A stretch of 64,000 bases of DNA from Temnopleurus reevesii. Taxonomy: Eukaryota; Echinodermata; Echinoidea; Temnopleuroida; Temnopleuridae. The notes below the pieces were generated by a model. The model was not told the DNA's origin and ran no database searches. It worked only from the letters and a program-made list of their open reading frames with translations. Of this stretch, positions 12,041 through 24,225 are shown in pieces. The stretch's first letter is position 1; every line of letters begins with the position of its first letter. The stretch covers positions 79,020-143,019 of the forward strand of contig BQKZ01000250.1 of the NCBI GenBank assembly GCA_036244855.1. The letters run 5' to 3'. Position numbers and translations under genes: made by a program.

Positions 12041-13664
12041 TATCGTAAATCATATTTGATTTTGGATGGGAATAATCTGACATATAATTGGTTCATAATT
12101 GTGTGAAATCTTATCCCCATTTACTGGTACAAGTATATTTCCTGGAGAGCTAATACCGGAAATCTTGTGTGGAACCAAAAGACAAACGATGCCCTGAACA
12201 TTTTTTGTTATTCCTGAGGAATCGTTCAATAGGTTTTATTTATTTGCTCAATTGAGCATTCAGTTTGAGTTTGTTCGATTCCGTAGTGGATATTTTCTCT
12301 CATTACCCCAACAGGGGGATTATCTGTAAGTTTTTGAAGCGAAAAAGTCTGGACAGGGGAAGACACAGAAGAATAATTTTGGATTTCCCTGCATGCATCA
12401 TCAATAAAGCGTGCAGTCCAATTTGAGGCCAGACTACCAGATAGAAAGGAGATTAAAATGTTCAATGCGATTTAATCCTACTAGAGGAAATGATATGGAT
12501 TAAGTTACAGTTAACAACAGAATTATTTGTACCTCCTGGGAAATAACAGATTTTTAAGATTTTGTTTAAAATGAAAAAGGTTAAAATCTGAAGTAATCAT
12601 TTACATAGGTTTTCACTAAAATACATGGTATCAAATGAGTACCGGTAACTTATTTACTTGAAGAATTAAAATTCTGCCCAGTCCGGTAATATTCAGAATT
12701 TACAATTAAAAAATGTCAATGATTTTTTTTGTCATGAAATAACTTAAATCAGAAGTACCTGTTTGATGTCCCCACTTTGTACTTACTGTTTCATTATTGA
12801 AATAAGTTCCTGATCTGCTAATATTTTTATATGAATTGCAGATGAAATAATAATTCACTTTGCTAGAGCCTGCACTCATGGCGTAGAGCTTATGAAGTGT
12901 TTGTCACAGCGCAAATACTGAAGTGTGCTGATGTTGAATGATTTTGCTCTAATTCTGTTACTGATGTAGTGTTTTAAGTGGGTCAACAAGACTTTACTGC
13001 TTGACCGTATTTAGAGGTAATCGGTTTGATTAGGCTCCCTGGAAAAATAGAAATTTTGAAAAATTATGGCTGAAGTGCAGGGAGACTTGAATATGATGGA
13101 TGTGAGAAAATAAAATGGTTATCACAGAGACTGTAAGTGGCTGGGAACAATTGCATTTTGATCTGTAAGCTTATGCCTAATGTCTACTTCAATACACAAA
13201 ATCATATCCTCATATGCCAATGAAAGGAAATGGCTAATATCGCCCAGAATTGAAGAAAAATTTAGCCAATTCAGACACTGCTTTTTCTGAATATTTGGAG
13301 ATAGAAGTGATTTAATTCATCAGCAACTGCCTGATCGCTTACAGTTCTCCTACAACACACTTAATGGCGAATAAATTAAACCCCCAAGAGGAGCTTGATT
13401 TGGTGATTTTAGAGCGTGATCATTTCACTGGCCCAAAACCACATGATTTCTGAGCGCTGATCGGATTCCACTCTTTTTGGAATAGTAAAGGATTATTGTA
13501 TCCTTTCATATTTTCAGATATTGAGGATCACTCATAATTAAACATACTTTCAAATAATTTGGTAATATAAGGTTATATGTGTTCAGCAAATTAAGATCAT
13601 GGAAATGTTGGATAACATGACCAGAATATTTAGCATAAAGTGCATGGAACACTGTGGTATAGTG
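12041..13664. other. No recognisable gene
   Basis: Contains one short stop-to-stop frame on the minus strand (12226-12474) of plausible amino-acid composition but no recognised family. Otherwise featureless AT-rich DNA. Confidence 0.45.
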
Positions 13665-13858
13665 GCTCTTGTCTTTCAATCAGAATGTCTTGGTCCAAAC
13701 CCCATCAATATTTCCTTCAGCAAGAAATTTATCCACACTGTGCTGCACCCAACCCAGGTGAGATGGGCACCTTAACATTGATGTCTCATGCAATTGTTTA
13801 TACTGGGCTAAAGCTAGGGTTATAATACAAAAATTGTCCTCAGCACTCTGTTAATTTT
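13665..13858 (+). repeat. tRNA-derived SINE copy
   Basis: Shares with the 61221 copy the segment TTTCCTTCAGCAAGAAATTT, then ATCCACACTGTGCTGCACCC and CCAGGTGAGATGGG, and a 3' part with TACTGGGCTAAAGC and CAGCACTCTG. The B-box region has decayed to TGGTCCAAACCCC. Tail is T-rich. Confidence 0.75.
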
Positions 13859-14299
13859 TTTTTATAAACAATTCAAATCTGGCTCTACTGATATTTTGTC
13901 TTGCATACCTTCAATTCTTTTAACACTACTTACAGCAGCTTGGTTAAAAGTAATGCAGTTTGTAGCCCTGCATGGAGCAAACTTATACATAAAAGGCAGA
14001 TTCCCTTTTATGAATGCCTAAAAATAAAATATGAATGAGCGAGAGAAACGCAGTAAACAAAAACGCTTCATCAACTCCCTCAATTTATCACTTCATCGAT
14101 CCACAACTTTGATTCTGTTCTGACTGGCTAAAATTCTCACTTCCGCACAACGTCTGAGGCAGATCTTTAGTGTACGCGTGTGGTGCGTTGTCTGCAAACG
14201 ATTTCTCCCTGCGCCTAATTGCATCAAAGTGCAGGAGAGGAAAGCAGTGGAGTTTGACATTCACTCAAAGACAGTAGCCTTGATCCTCCATTAGAGTCC

Positions 14300-15300
14300 A
14301 GGAAATGCCTGTAGTTTGGTCTGGGTTAGAAAATTGTTGTACATCGTACACCATGTAGTTGGCATGATTTTTATTCCATTATCGGTTCAGGTTTAGATGA
14401 TTTTTAAAGATGACCATAGGAAGAAAGCCCTGCAGTTACTTCTTGGTTCGAAAATTGTTATGCATTGTACCCATGTAGTTGGCATGAATTTTATCCTATT
14501 ATGATTTTGTTCAAACAGGTTTTCTTGCGGTTTGTAAGATGTGCATAGGAACCCAGATCCTCCTACAGCTTCAGACTGGGTATTTTTTTCCCATTACATG
14601 TATTTCTGTGTTAAGACAAGTTTCAATTCATGTTAAAAGTATGAAAAGTATCAGTACGAAACATGTCCATAGTGTGTAGAAAACACCTGCTGTTCAGTTT
14701 TGGATAGAAAGTGAAACTTGTATTTATATAAAGCTTTAAAAAAATTTCAAGCAATTTCTATAACAAAAGATCATGCCAGAGATGTGTTCATATTTTTATG
14801 GTCCAAAGAGATTCGGCCCAGACAGAATTACCTGTTTATTGTACGTCATGTAGTTGAAACGATAGTTATCCCGCTGTGACTGTATTCAGCCCAGTATCAA
14901 TTCATGTTTATTTTGGGTCTAGGAATACGTCTGCAGCTTGGTATTGACTAGACATTATTTTTTTTAAGTTAACAGTGCCTCAATAGAACTCATATCAGCA
15001 AATAATTGACAAAGTCAAACCAGGCAGTTAACTCCCTGGTCAAACCATTTGCCTCTTGCAAGAGGAATTACTAGAGTACTTTTCGCCATCAGATGAGAGG
15101 TACATTTATTGAAGCTAAATGTACATCGTACCCCATGTAGTTGGCAGCATTTTCTTTCTTATTCTGAACGATTTCAGTTTGAAGTCGAGGAAACCCTTCA
15201 GGTCAGCCTGGGATAGAAATACATTGTATTCCATAATTTCACACTGGGTTAACACTGGGATGACACAGGATGTCAAATATTCTGTAAAAAGTATAATGCC
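14300..15300. repeat. Degenerate tandem array, about 120-bp period
   Basis: The motif CATGTAGTTGGCATGA or close variants recurs at about 14350, 14471 and 15134, with a weaker CATGTAGTTGAAACGA at 14847. Each is preceded by a TGTACATCGTAC-like string, and some copies by a CTGCAGTT..TTGG segment and followed by GATG..CATAGGAA. Copies are strongly diverged, so the array is old. Confidence 0.7.
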
Positions 15301-16694
15301 CTTTTTATTTTTTAACGTCATTTCATATTTGAACCAGACATGAACACGGCTTGAAAAACAACAACAGAATTTTGTTTTTGACAGAAAATTCCAGATTCTC
15401 ATATTGGCATGCATGCTGTATTACAGAAAAGGCAGTCCAACCTTCATCAAAATTCATAAGGATTTATTATGCAAAGCCTTATCAGAAGAGGATTGATGAA
15501 ATTACTTGTCACTTTCATGATATGCAATTTCTTTCCAAAATGATCTCCGTTTATTATCTCATTTTCTCTCCTTTGAATGGTCTGGTTATTTTTTTAATTC
15601 CCATAAATCATACTTCATCCATATCGATTTACAATTTGCATCGAATCAGAAGCCTGATACCTTTTCTGTCAGATGCGCATTTCAAGAAACCATTTCTGAT
15701 GTAAGTTTGTTAACCACCCATTGAGAGTTCTGCAGTTTATGATTGCAGTTTTGATAATTTTGTGTTTGAAGCTCCTTGATTTTCTCACAGCCAAATTATA
15801 ACTTGTTCATTGTTTCAGAAAAAAACTTTCACTCCAACTCCTTGAATATTTGAGGAGACTGCTTTTGAAATTTAATGGTATATTGTTGAGCACTCTCCGT
15901 GCATATGAATGATTTTAAGATGGTCTTAAAAGCAGATGAAGTGATATTGATGACTGTTTTACAGGTAAATTAAGATTATTGCGTGCACCATGTTGTAAAT
16001 TGAATCCTAAAATTAGCTTGATTTATTATTTAAGAAGGCCAATTGTGTTATGACTATGAAACACAATATCCAAATATTTAGGCAATAGAATACAAAATTA
16101 TCACATAAATTGCGGAGATTAATGGTATCAATACAACCGGATAGAGTAACGATTGCGTATAAAATCTGTAGTGGCATATATGTGTGTGCTATATTATCAG
16201 AATTTCATTAATTTAAAAAAAAGAATGGAATGGTGGGACAAGAAAGGTTCAGGCCAGCAAGATATTGCTAGTGCAGAATAATATCAAATTCATCAAACTG
16301 ATAGCTGCATGATTTATATCCTGGTCTAATTATGGTCCATGATTGCACTTGATTTTCTGTATGATTCTGTTAGTCATCCCATCATCTCGACGAAAGGAGA
16401 TTTCCTGTATTATTGTGGCAGACAGCACCCATGACACATTCATTTGAGTACTCGCTGCATTCTAATTCTGATTTTCCCTCTCAATTCCTTGAGGATATTA
16501 TTTTCATTCCAGCCTCAATTTCTGGGTCACGAGAGTACATGCATGAATCAAAATGAGGAGTGAATGCTTGTGGATGGATTGAATCGAATTGGGAGAGAGT
16601 TTTTTTTTTTGGTTTGGGGGGGGGGGGGCGGGGCAAGAGAAACAAAAACCCTGTTTACACTTATATACTTTTGTGCTAATACATGATGCCCAAT
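15301..16694. other. No recognisable gene; G run at 16614-16628
   Basis: AT-rich; open frames at 15351-15704 show no family motif. A T run followed by a G-rich run lies near 16602-16633. Confidence 0.45.
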
Positions 16695-16866
16695 AGTCCA
16701 GTTGAGGACTCTGTGTTCTAATAGCACCTGCCTAGATGCACTTTTCTTTGACCTGGATAGAGGGGTGTGTGAGACCCTGTGGTTGAGTGTTGTAGTCCCT
16801 GTGTATTCAGGGCAAGGATATGTACAGAGGCAGGTGCTATTAGAACACAGAGTCCTCAACTGGACT
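16695..16866. repeat. Inverted repeat with perfect 39-bp arms
   Basis: Left arm 16695-16733 (starts AGTCCAGTTGAGGACTCTGT) is exactly complementary to 16828-16866 (ends CAGAGTCCTCAACTGGACT). The spacer is 94 bases. Perfect arms imply a young foldback element or recent gene conversion between arms. Confidence 0.95.
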
Positions 16867-18349
16867 GGTTGCCCAAAAGCAATACCCAAAGGCTGCCCTA
16901 ATGTGGACCAGTTCTTGAGGTTGTCTCAGGGCTAGTTTGAGGTCATAATATTTTGGGCAATAAAGGGTGTGGGTCGACCATACTAATAGTACAGGCGCAC
17001 TCCTATTTATAGAGATTGTATCTTTAATTATTTTTATGCAGAGCACCTTGATAGGTAGAATTTTTATATCAATTGGATGGTCAATATTTTTTAATGTAAA
17101 TGCACCAAATTTGATCTGGCGGTGTAAATGGGTTGCAAGACAGAGGGGGAACAAGAGAGAAAGATCGAGGAGAGGCAATATAGGAGGAATTGAAAGGGAG
17201 AAAGAGAGAGAGGGGATCAGGAGAGTGTGAAAGGTAAGAGGAATGCTGGATATAGGGATAGACAGACAGAAAGAAATTAAAAAGAATATGAAAATTAAAG
17301 ATGAAGAATCAGAAGTATTTAACACTTTTTGGCTCAAAAAAGATAGTATATTTTGAAAGCAGAACTGGTTTCCATGGAGATGGATGCTGCAGACTTGATG
17401 CTTTCTGTTTATTATTTTTTTTTTGTGAAGGGAGTTATCATTTCGGAATGGCACCTCCTCTGTTTGTCTTTGATCTTGTTCATGCAACACTTGACATTTA
17501 TGCAGCTTCCCCCTTAATTTTATATCTTCCACCAACAGCAATAAAGAACTAAATACCCAAGAAAAGTTTCAGTAAATGCAAAGAAAAGGGTCCTTTGATT
17601 CTTTATTGTACACTTGATAAAATGAAGTGACATAATTTTTAAAAAAATTATATGAAAACAAGTATTCTGGCTGAAAATACCATTACAATGAACATCCTCA
17701 TCATCATCATTATCGCCATGACCACCTTCATCACCATCCAAAATGTCTCGTGAAGTTAGAGTGTCCTTGTGTATGACATTTTATGAAATGTCAGGTTTTC
17801 CTCTTTTTGTATGATGTTTTATAGTCATGTACCAAATTGAATAGCAAATGCAGATAACAAAGGAAAACTGTATCGATGCCAAAATATGTGCGAGGCATGG
17901 TTTAATGTTCAATTTTTCGTAGGATATTTATTCAGGAATAAATGTAATGCAATGTTCCGGAATGATTCACATGTTCAGGTAAAATTTTTGTGCCTTGAAT
18001 TATAATTAAGATCGTTTCATTTATAACAAAATTATAGAGGGGCATTATCGTTTAGCTTTCACTATTGAAGAGCATAATGTCCTTTTGGCTGTCATCCACC
18101 TTAACCATGTCAAGTTAGTCCTCAATGAAAAATGACATGTTGTAATGCATTGCGGATGACACAGCCTTCTCCCACTGCTGTAGGTAGGCTGGTTATCTGC
18201 CGTGCTTCATCCGACTCCTCCTGGGTTCAACTTCCGACACTGCCATTGTAAATTGGCAACATCTTGCGAGGAGGGCATGGGGCAGATGTCGAGGCAATGT
18301 GTTGTTAATTTAGGCTTCAGCACTAAATAGCGGACATCCTACCCGGCTT
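16867..18349. other. No recognisable gene
   Basis: Contains a purine-rich GA patch (17140-17240) and a short TCA/ATC repeat (17696-17740). No conserved coding motif. Confidence 0.45.
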
Positions 18350-19262
18350 AGAATGATGAAGGATTCGTCTTTTGGTAAAAAGTTTTCGAGTAATTTTTTT
18401 TTTAGATTTTGCGATATTCAGGATCACTATTAGGAGCTCAAGGTTAAATAAGATATCCAAACTTGGATTAGGAGTGTTGAGCTCTGCAAACATTGATCAG
18501 TGTTCAGTCAGCTCTAGGGAGTCTCAGAAAAAGAGAAGTTCTGACAAAGTGAGAAAATGTCTTGTGAGTATAAATTGTAGGTGATCTTAGTGGTGACAAA
18601 AAAAAAGAGCTCTCTGTTGTGCCCCAAATTTATCATCCTTGTATCAAAAAGGTTATTGACTTTTGATAATGAAATAGAACGATGACAGATTTGTCTTTCG
18701 CTAAAAAGTTTTCGGGTAATTTTTTTTTTTCAGATTTACGATATTCAGGATGAATATCAGAGGGCTCAAGGTTAAATAAGATATCCAAACTTGGATTAGG
18801 AGTGTTGAGCTCAGTAAATATTGATCAGTGTTCGTTGGCTCTTGGGCGTCTCAGAAAATGAGAAGTTCCGACAAAGTGAGAAAGTGCTTTGTTAGTAATT
18901 GTAATTGATGGTGAAAATAAAATACCTCTCTGTTGAGAATGAAATGCGTCAAACTTGTATCAATAAGGTTATTGACTTTTGACAACGCAATAGAATGATG
19001 ACGGATTCGTCTTTCGTTAAAAAGTTTTCGGGTAATTTTTTTAGATTTACGATATTCAGGATCACTTTTACGGGCTCAAGGTTGAATAAGATATAAAAAA
19101 TTGTATAAATAAACATTGATCTGTGTTTCAGAAAACGAGAAGTTCCGACTAAGTGAGAAAGTGTTTTGTGAGAAATTGTAAGTAATCTTAGTGGTGGCAA
19201 AAATAAAAGACCTCTCTATTGAGCGCAAAATGCTTCAACCTTGGATCAAGAATGTTATTGCT
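18350..19262. repeat. About 320-bp tandem array, three units
   Basis: Units start at about 18350, 18677 and 18992 with GATGA.GGATTCGTCTTT or variants and AAAAGTTTTCGGGTAATTTT. Each holds CGATATTCAGGAT, GGCTCAAGGTT and GAGAAGTTCCGAC. The third unit has an internal deletion of about 50 bases. Confidence 0.9.
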
Positions 19263-21620
19263 CATGAAGACGGTTTCATTTTCAGTTGCTAATTTTGTTT
19301 ACCTGTGGGCAGATATGAATTTAAAAAATGGAATATTAATGAACTTTATTGGTTGGTCTCTATCAGAATAAATAATTCGCTTACTAGCCTGCTAAGAAAA
19401 TATGTAGTTTCGATATCTTTTAAAATAAATCCTAAATCAGCAAGCAGGGACAAGGATATTTTCTCACGAAGCATCTCATCTAATATTATGTGTCAACACT
19501 TGGGAGACATTAAATTTCCATTAATAGAATTTCGAGTGTATTGAAATGGTATTGAAATAATTTTTTAATACCTCCTTTCAATCATTATTTACTGAAGTTG
19601 CAATTAACCATGAGACAAATGACTGCGCTTTGAAAGCCAATAGCACATTTTTTTTGCTTTTACACCGCAAGCCTCAGCCGTGCCTCACCCCAAATTGTGC
19701 TTAAATTGCTTACGAACATGAAATAATAGATGATGAAGAAGTTGTTAATCAGTGAATTTTAGAATCGCTATAGGAAAATGAAAAGAAGATATACCACAGC
19801 ATAAGAAAAAGTTTGTGTAAAGGGTAATGAATCGCTCAAAATTACATTGCACTGTCTAATATGCATTTGCGGCTGCTGCCTAGCCCTGAGATTTCTTTTA
19901 CACTACATCAAGTCAACGTACTGGGCTACACTGTAGGACTGTCTCTGAGCTTCTCCGAAAAGCAGCCGCAGCCTTGCCATTTTATCCTTCACAATCAGCA
20001 AACACTCATGGGTAGGCTATACCCATATCCACAAGTTCTGAAAGATGTAAAAGATTAGTTTTTACAAAATATCAATTTATACTCCCTTTTTGTTCCCGAC
20101 AAATTTCACATGGTTTTAAAACTATGTGTATTTGGTTGCACTTTTATCTGAATTGATTAAATCTCTTCACCTGTATCAGAGTGGAGTTCAGTTCAAAATT
20201 TTCAATCAAATTAGTAATTTGAGTGCAATAAAGTGATATTGCTTTCAGAAGCTAGAATAGTGTTCATTTTGTGTTCCGCCAGAGGAGTTCATAGCATTCT
20301 GACTAAAAAAGGTATGATACACCCTTTCTTTAACCTTCAATTTAATTTTCCTCACATTGATAAATTTTATAGACAATGTGATTACTTTTGTCTCTGGGAG
20401 AATATTACATGAAGCTTGTTTCAGCAACACATTAGTCAGTGCTGACTTATCCAATGAAATTCTTTATTTTGATTAGATTATAAGCACTATCTCTGACTTT
20501 TGCTAACTGAATACTTGTCGCTGTGACAAGCTTCAAGAAGCACCCTCCTGGACTTCATCTTTTTTAGTAGTTTATTCCTAATATTGATTAAAATATTTCT
20601 GTAGAGTAAATTGGCGTAGTGTTTCGCATTCCCAATCCAAGCTCAATTTTGTCTAGATTCCCCTTTCTTTGACAGAGGCTTATTTGAAACTGTTCACTAG
20701 GAGGAAGTCAATAGCTTCTCAAATTTCTGCCCACTTTCTTCCGATGATTCCTATGGAGATTGTTTCTTCCTTTTCTTGTTTCCTCTCTTTTATTTTTTGT
20801 ACTGTCTGCTTGCATTTTCTTCTGCAGCTTTGCTATGCATGGACAGAGGAATCCGGCTGGGGTGGAGGAGGGGGGAGGTGGCCTGTGCCCCCACTTTTTC
20901 AGTAAATGTGTGCAAACTTATGGCAGTGTGAAAATTGTAATAGACCCTATGCAGTCCCTCCATTGCATATTAATTATACAGGCAACTCTGCAAGTTGACT
21001 CTCTTGGGACCCCCCCCCCCCCAAGAAGATATTTGCTTATTAAATTTGATATATTTTGTAGGATTTGTTCCTAACATTTATCTCAGCTTTATTCCTGATA
21101 TGAGATTCACTCCTCACTTTCACTTGTTTATCTTTTTTTGGAAAGAGGAGAGGATGCCCTGTATAAACTTCATTTTAGCTCTCGATGCACACAAGAATGT
21201 CATAATTTGATATATTTTTGGCAAAGCGGAGAAACTGACCCCCATCAAACCTACTGTAATTGAATAAAAACAAATAAAATTTCAAGATATATCAAGTTCA
21301 AATCCATTTCCTGGGTGGTATTGCACAATACAGTCATACAGATATGGAAGTAAATTTTATCGATATTTTATGATTGTCAAAACATCTCAGTATTGTGTGT
21401 TTTTTTCAACCCCCAATTCTGAGGCCCAAGATACACGTATTAGAGACTGCATGCATATTGAAATTGCACTTAAAATTAATTCTTGAGCAGGTTAGAAATA
21501 ACATGTACTCATTTATTTCATGCCCCATGAAAATGCTATAAGATATCAGTCATGAAATATTTAGATGCAATATTAGGCTATTTTCTGCATGTTCAAACAT
21601 TAAAAATGTATGTTATAATC
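19263..21620. other. No recognisable gene
   Basis: AT-rich; short open frames only. A C run at 21011-21022. Confidence 0.45.
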
Positions 21621-22037
21621 GTATAGCAGAGCTGCCAACCAAAATCCGTATTTTCCTTCCCTTTCGTTTTCTTATGGAGTACTTTATTATATGGCCATCA
21701 GTAATTAAGTGATACATTGTTATGTCCACAATACCACCTCTTTGTACCCTTGAATCAATGGTATCAGCTGGAAAGCATCTGGAAGCTATTTATAAGATCT
21801 AGAGGTATGACATTTTGTAACAGCAAAACATTCATTTGATTCACACCCTAAATCAATAAAAAGTTTATGCCGGTGGATGATAAAGCGTTTTCGCGGAGAA
21901 ACAGGTGTGTTGGATTATATTCTTCTTCTCTTGTAAATTGATCTTGAATATCTATTCATTTGAACACTCCCCCTTGCTATGTGTAATAGAGTTGAAATGT
22001 GGAAAGGAATCCGTACTGGTTGGCAGCTCTGGTATAG
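21621..22037. mobile_element. 405-bp CAG...CTG inverted-repeat element with 6-bp GTATAG target duplication
   Basis: Element 21627-22031 begins CAGAGCTGCCAACC and ends GGTTGGCAGCTCTG, with similarity between the ends extending about 30 bases with mismatches. It is flanked on both sides by GTATAG (21621-21626 and 22032-22037). CAG-type termini fit hAT-like elements, but hAT usually makes 8-bp duplications (some groups 5 or 6), so the superfamily is provisional. No transposase is encoded. Confidence 0.85.
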
Positions 22038-23011
22038 CCAGATTAACAGTATTGCTAGACAACTAAAAATGAGTCTAAACATCAAATGTATAGTGGGAAA
22101 CTGCACACATATATAACTTCTACTCAGCTGAATGGGAAAATCCATATGGATAGTTATACAATTTTAATTTAAATATGATTTTTTTTAAATAGAGTTTCAG
22201 TGTAAACTGGCTTGTGTCTGAACATGAACAGAAGAGCAAAGTGTCCTTGACAATCTATTTTGACATTATCCCATGTATGATTTTGAAGAACCCATTTGGT
22301 ATCAACAGTGAGTTTATTCAATCAGAAAATATCAAATTGCCTTCACATATTCTTGTCAGCAAACTTTTCAAATGTGACAAGAAATTATCTGACATAGTAA
22401 GGTTAAGAATGCTTCCAGGTACATGCCGATTACAGATAAAGATCTTACTAGCCCACTTCACGTACTAAAATATGAATTAGCAGATCAATATCAATTATGT
22501 GTAAATATTGTGATTTAATTCCATTTCAGTAAAAAGTATGAAAATCTGTGGGTCTCTAATAGGAGACATGGCTTTTTTCTTTTTCAATTGTCAAGCAGAT
22601 GTATTGTTTTTTATAGTTTCTAAGTTCAGCGCTGATGGATAGAAATATGTTATCAAAGTGCAAATCTATAGTTCATAAAGATATTATCGAAACCAATTTT
22701 ATGAACTTCAAAACATGTGTAAGTAGTTCCCTGTACATGTCAATATCATACATGAAAGCTTATGTCAATTGAAATGAGGATTAAGAATGTTATAATGAGA
22801 AATGGGTTATTTTTATAAAGTTACCTTAGTATACACCATTATTGTCTTTATAAGGCCAAATTCATGATAATTTGTGAAAATTTTGAAAACTTTTGAAGCT
22901 AATTTCTCACAAAAACAACAAAAAAGACCATTCATGTGAGATTTTAATCTTGATCAAATCTTGTTTCCTTACAATCACTCATTTTGCAATTGCATGGTCT
23001 TAGCTATGGTC
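22038..23011. other. No recognisable gene
   Basis: AT-rich DNA upstream of the first recognised GALNT exon; a membrane-anchor exon was looked for and not seen. Confidence 0.45.
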
Positions 23012-23164
23012 TTAGCCATCCTCTTCCTCCTAAGACGTCTTGACTTCTTGTGCAAGTCTGGTAACCTAGACGTATCAAAGTCTAAGTATAATTCCTTGGT
23101 TTGTGTCTATGTTGTAAGAGTGGCACAAAAAGTCAAGACGTCTTAGCAAGAAGAGGATAGCTAA
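23012..23164. mobile_element. 153-bp MITE-like element with ~40-bp inverted repeats
   Basis: The left end TTAGCCATCCTCTTCC followed by TAAGACGTCTTGACTTCTTG is mirrored by GTCAAGACGTCTTAGC and AGAAGAGGATAGCTAA at the right end. It ends only 84 bases before the first GALNT exon. An extra CTTAGCTATGGT lies just left of the left end, so the exact boundary is uncertain. Confidence 0.85.
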
Positions 23165-23248
23165 CACCTTTTCGTGCAATTAGCCCCTGTGTATCTTGAA
23201 AAAACGTGCAAAGAATCTAATGGATTTTCTTGTGGCTTCTCGTTACAG

Positions 23249-23409
23249 TTTCACTACTACCCTGTCGTGGTACCTTTTGACATCAAAGACTACGTCGGAG
23301 CCAAGCGGGAGGAAGCGCGCGATGACCCCTACGCCAGACACGCTTTCAACCAAGTGAAGAGTGATCAGATTCCTTTGGACAGGGCTATTCCAGATACAAG
23401 GCATCTCAG
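23249..23409 (+). CDS. GALNT2: GALNT2-like exon a: end of stem / start of catalytic domain
   Basis: Internal exon of a polypeptide N-acetylgalactosaminyltransferase, the Golgi type II membrane enzyme that moves GalNAc from UDP-GalNAc to Ser/Thr of proteins to start mucin-type O-glycans. The reading runs FHYYPVVVPFDIKDYVG, then DDPYARHAFNQ and DRAIPDTRHLR; the DPYAR, FNQ and IPDTRH blocks are typical of the GALNT2/14/16 subgroup just before the catalytic domain. A TTACAG acceptor ends at 23248 and a GTACGT donor starts at 23410. The exon starts on a codon boundary and ends after two bases (AG) of a codon, which are completed by A at 42340 to give Arg followed by the conserved Cys. The exon with the start codon and membrane anchor was not recognised upstream. 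Assignment to GALNT2 rather than GALNT14 or GALNT16 rests on short motif resemblance and needs a tree. Confidence 0.85.
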
Positions 23410-24225
23410 GTACGTCTTCCTCAATTCTTGAATTCCGAGAAGTCTTGAAACTGATCGGAGCTTTTGTTCTAATTGGGTAGTTACACCATCAGACTGATCC
23501 AACCTAGTTCCAAAACTGACTCTTGTTCGGGGAAAAAAGAATAATTTTAAAACTATCCTTTGCATCATTATCCTTTCTTATAAGTATGTAATTAAGAAAA
23601 GGGGAAATACTTGCAGTAGCACATTGTATCATCCAGACTTTGTTTTGACAAAGTAAAGAGTGACAATATTTCTTTTGTAGGGGCATTACCGAAGACAAAT
23701 TTATAAATAAGACAAAGAGAATGAGGAGGGCCAGGCTGGAAGCTATTTGCTAAAAGAAGCTTAAAAAGGAGCAGGGTATATATCACCAGAATATTTCACA
23801 AAAAGGAGCTGATCGATTGCCATGTTTCGTGCATGAAATATTTATGAACTGTAGACCATGAATTACGTGGTCAACTTTTCATGAATATACACTTCTCATA
23901 AAAAGTGAAATTTCTGCTTACTTATTACCCCATATCATTTAAGAAATCTAGGCGTAAGATCTTTGTCTAATTTGAAGTGAGAAAGAGTCTCTTCATTTAG
24001 CTAAGACAGACAAGACGGGATGAATCATTTCCAATGCCAGAAATATCTTTGTCAAATATTTGTTGTGACTCTGTTAGACTGGGCAGTGTTTCGTATGATT
24101 CGCATAAGATCTTGGATGCCGTTGGTCAACTTGAGCAGGATACTGGCAATTATCCTAGTCGGCCTTTCTCTAGTTGTATCATGGGATTTAGGGCAGGAAT
24201 CTCACTGGCGATGACACACGTCTAA

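Noticed and set aside
14300..15300. CRISPR-like regular repeats
   Set aside because: Repeats are degenerate, spacing varies, there are no cas genes and the genome is eukaryotic.
18184..18300. Another SINE suggested by GGGTTCAACTTCC
   Set aside because: The B-box-like string stands alone; body and tail do not match the other SINE copies.
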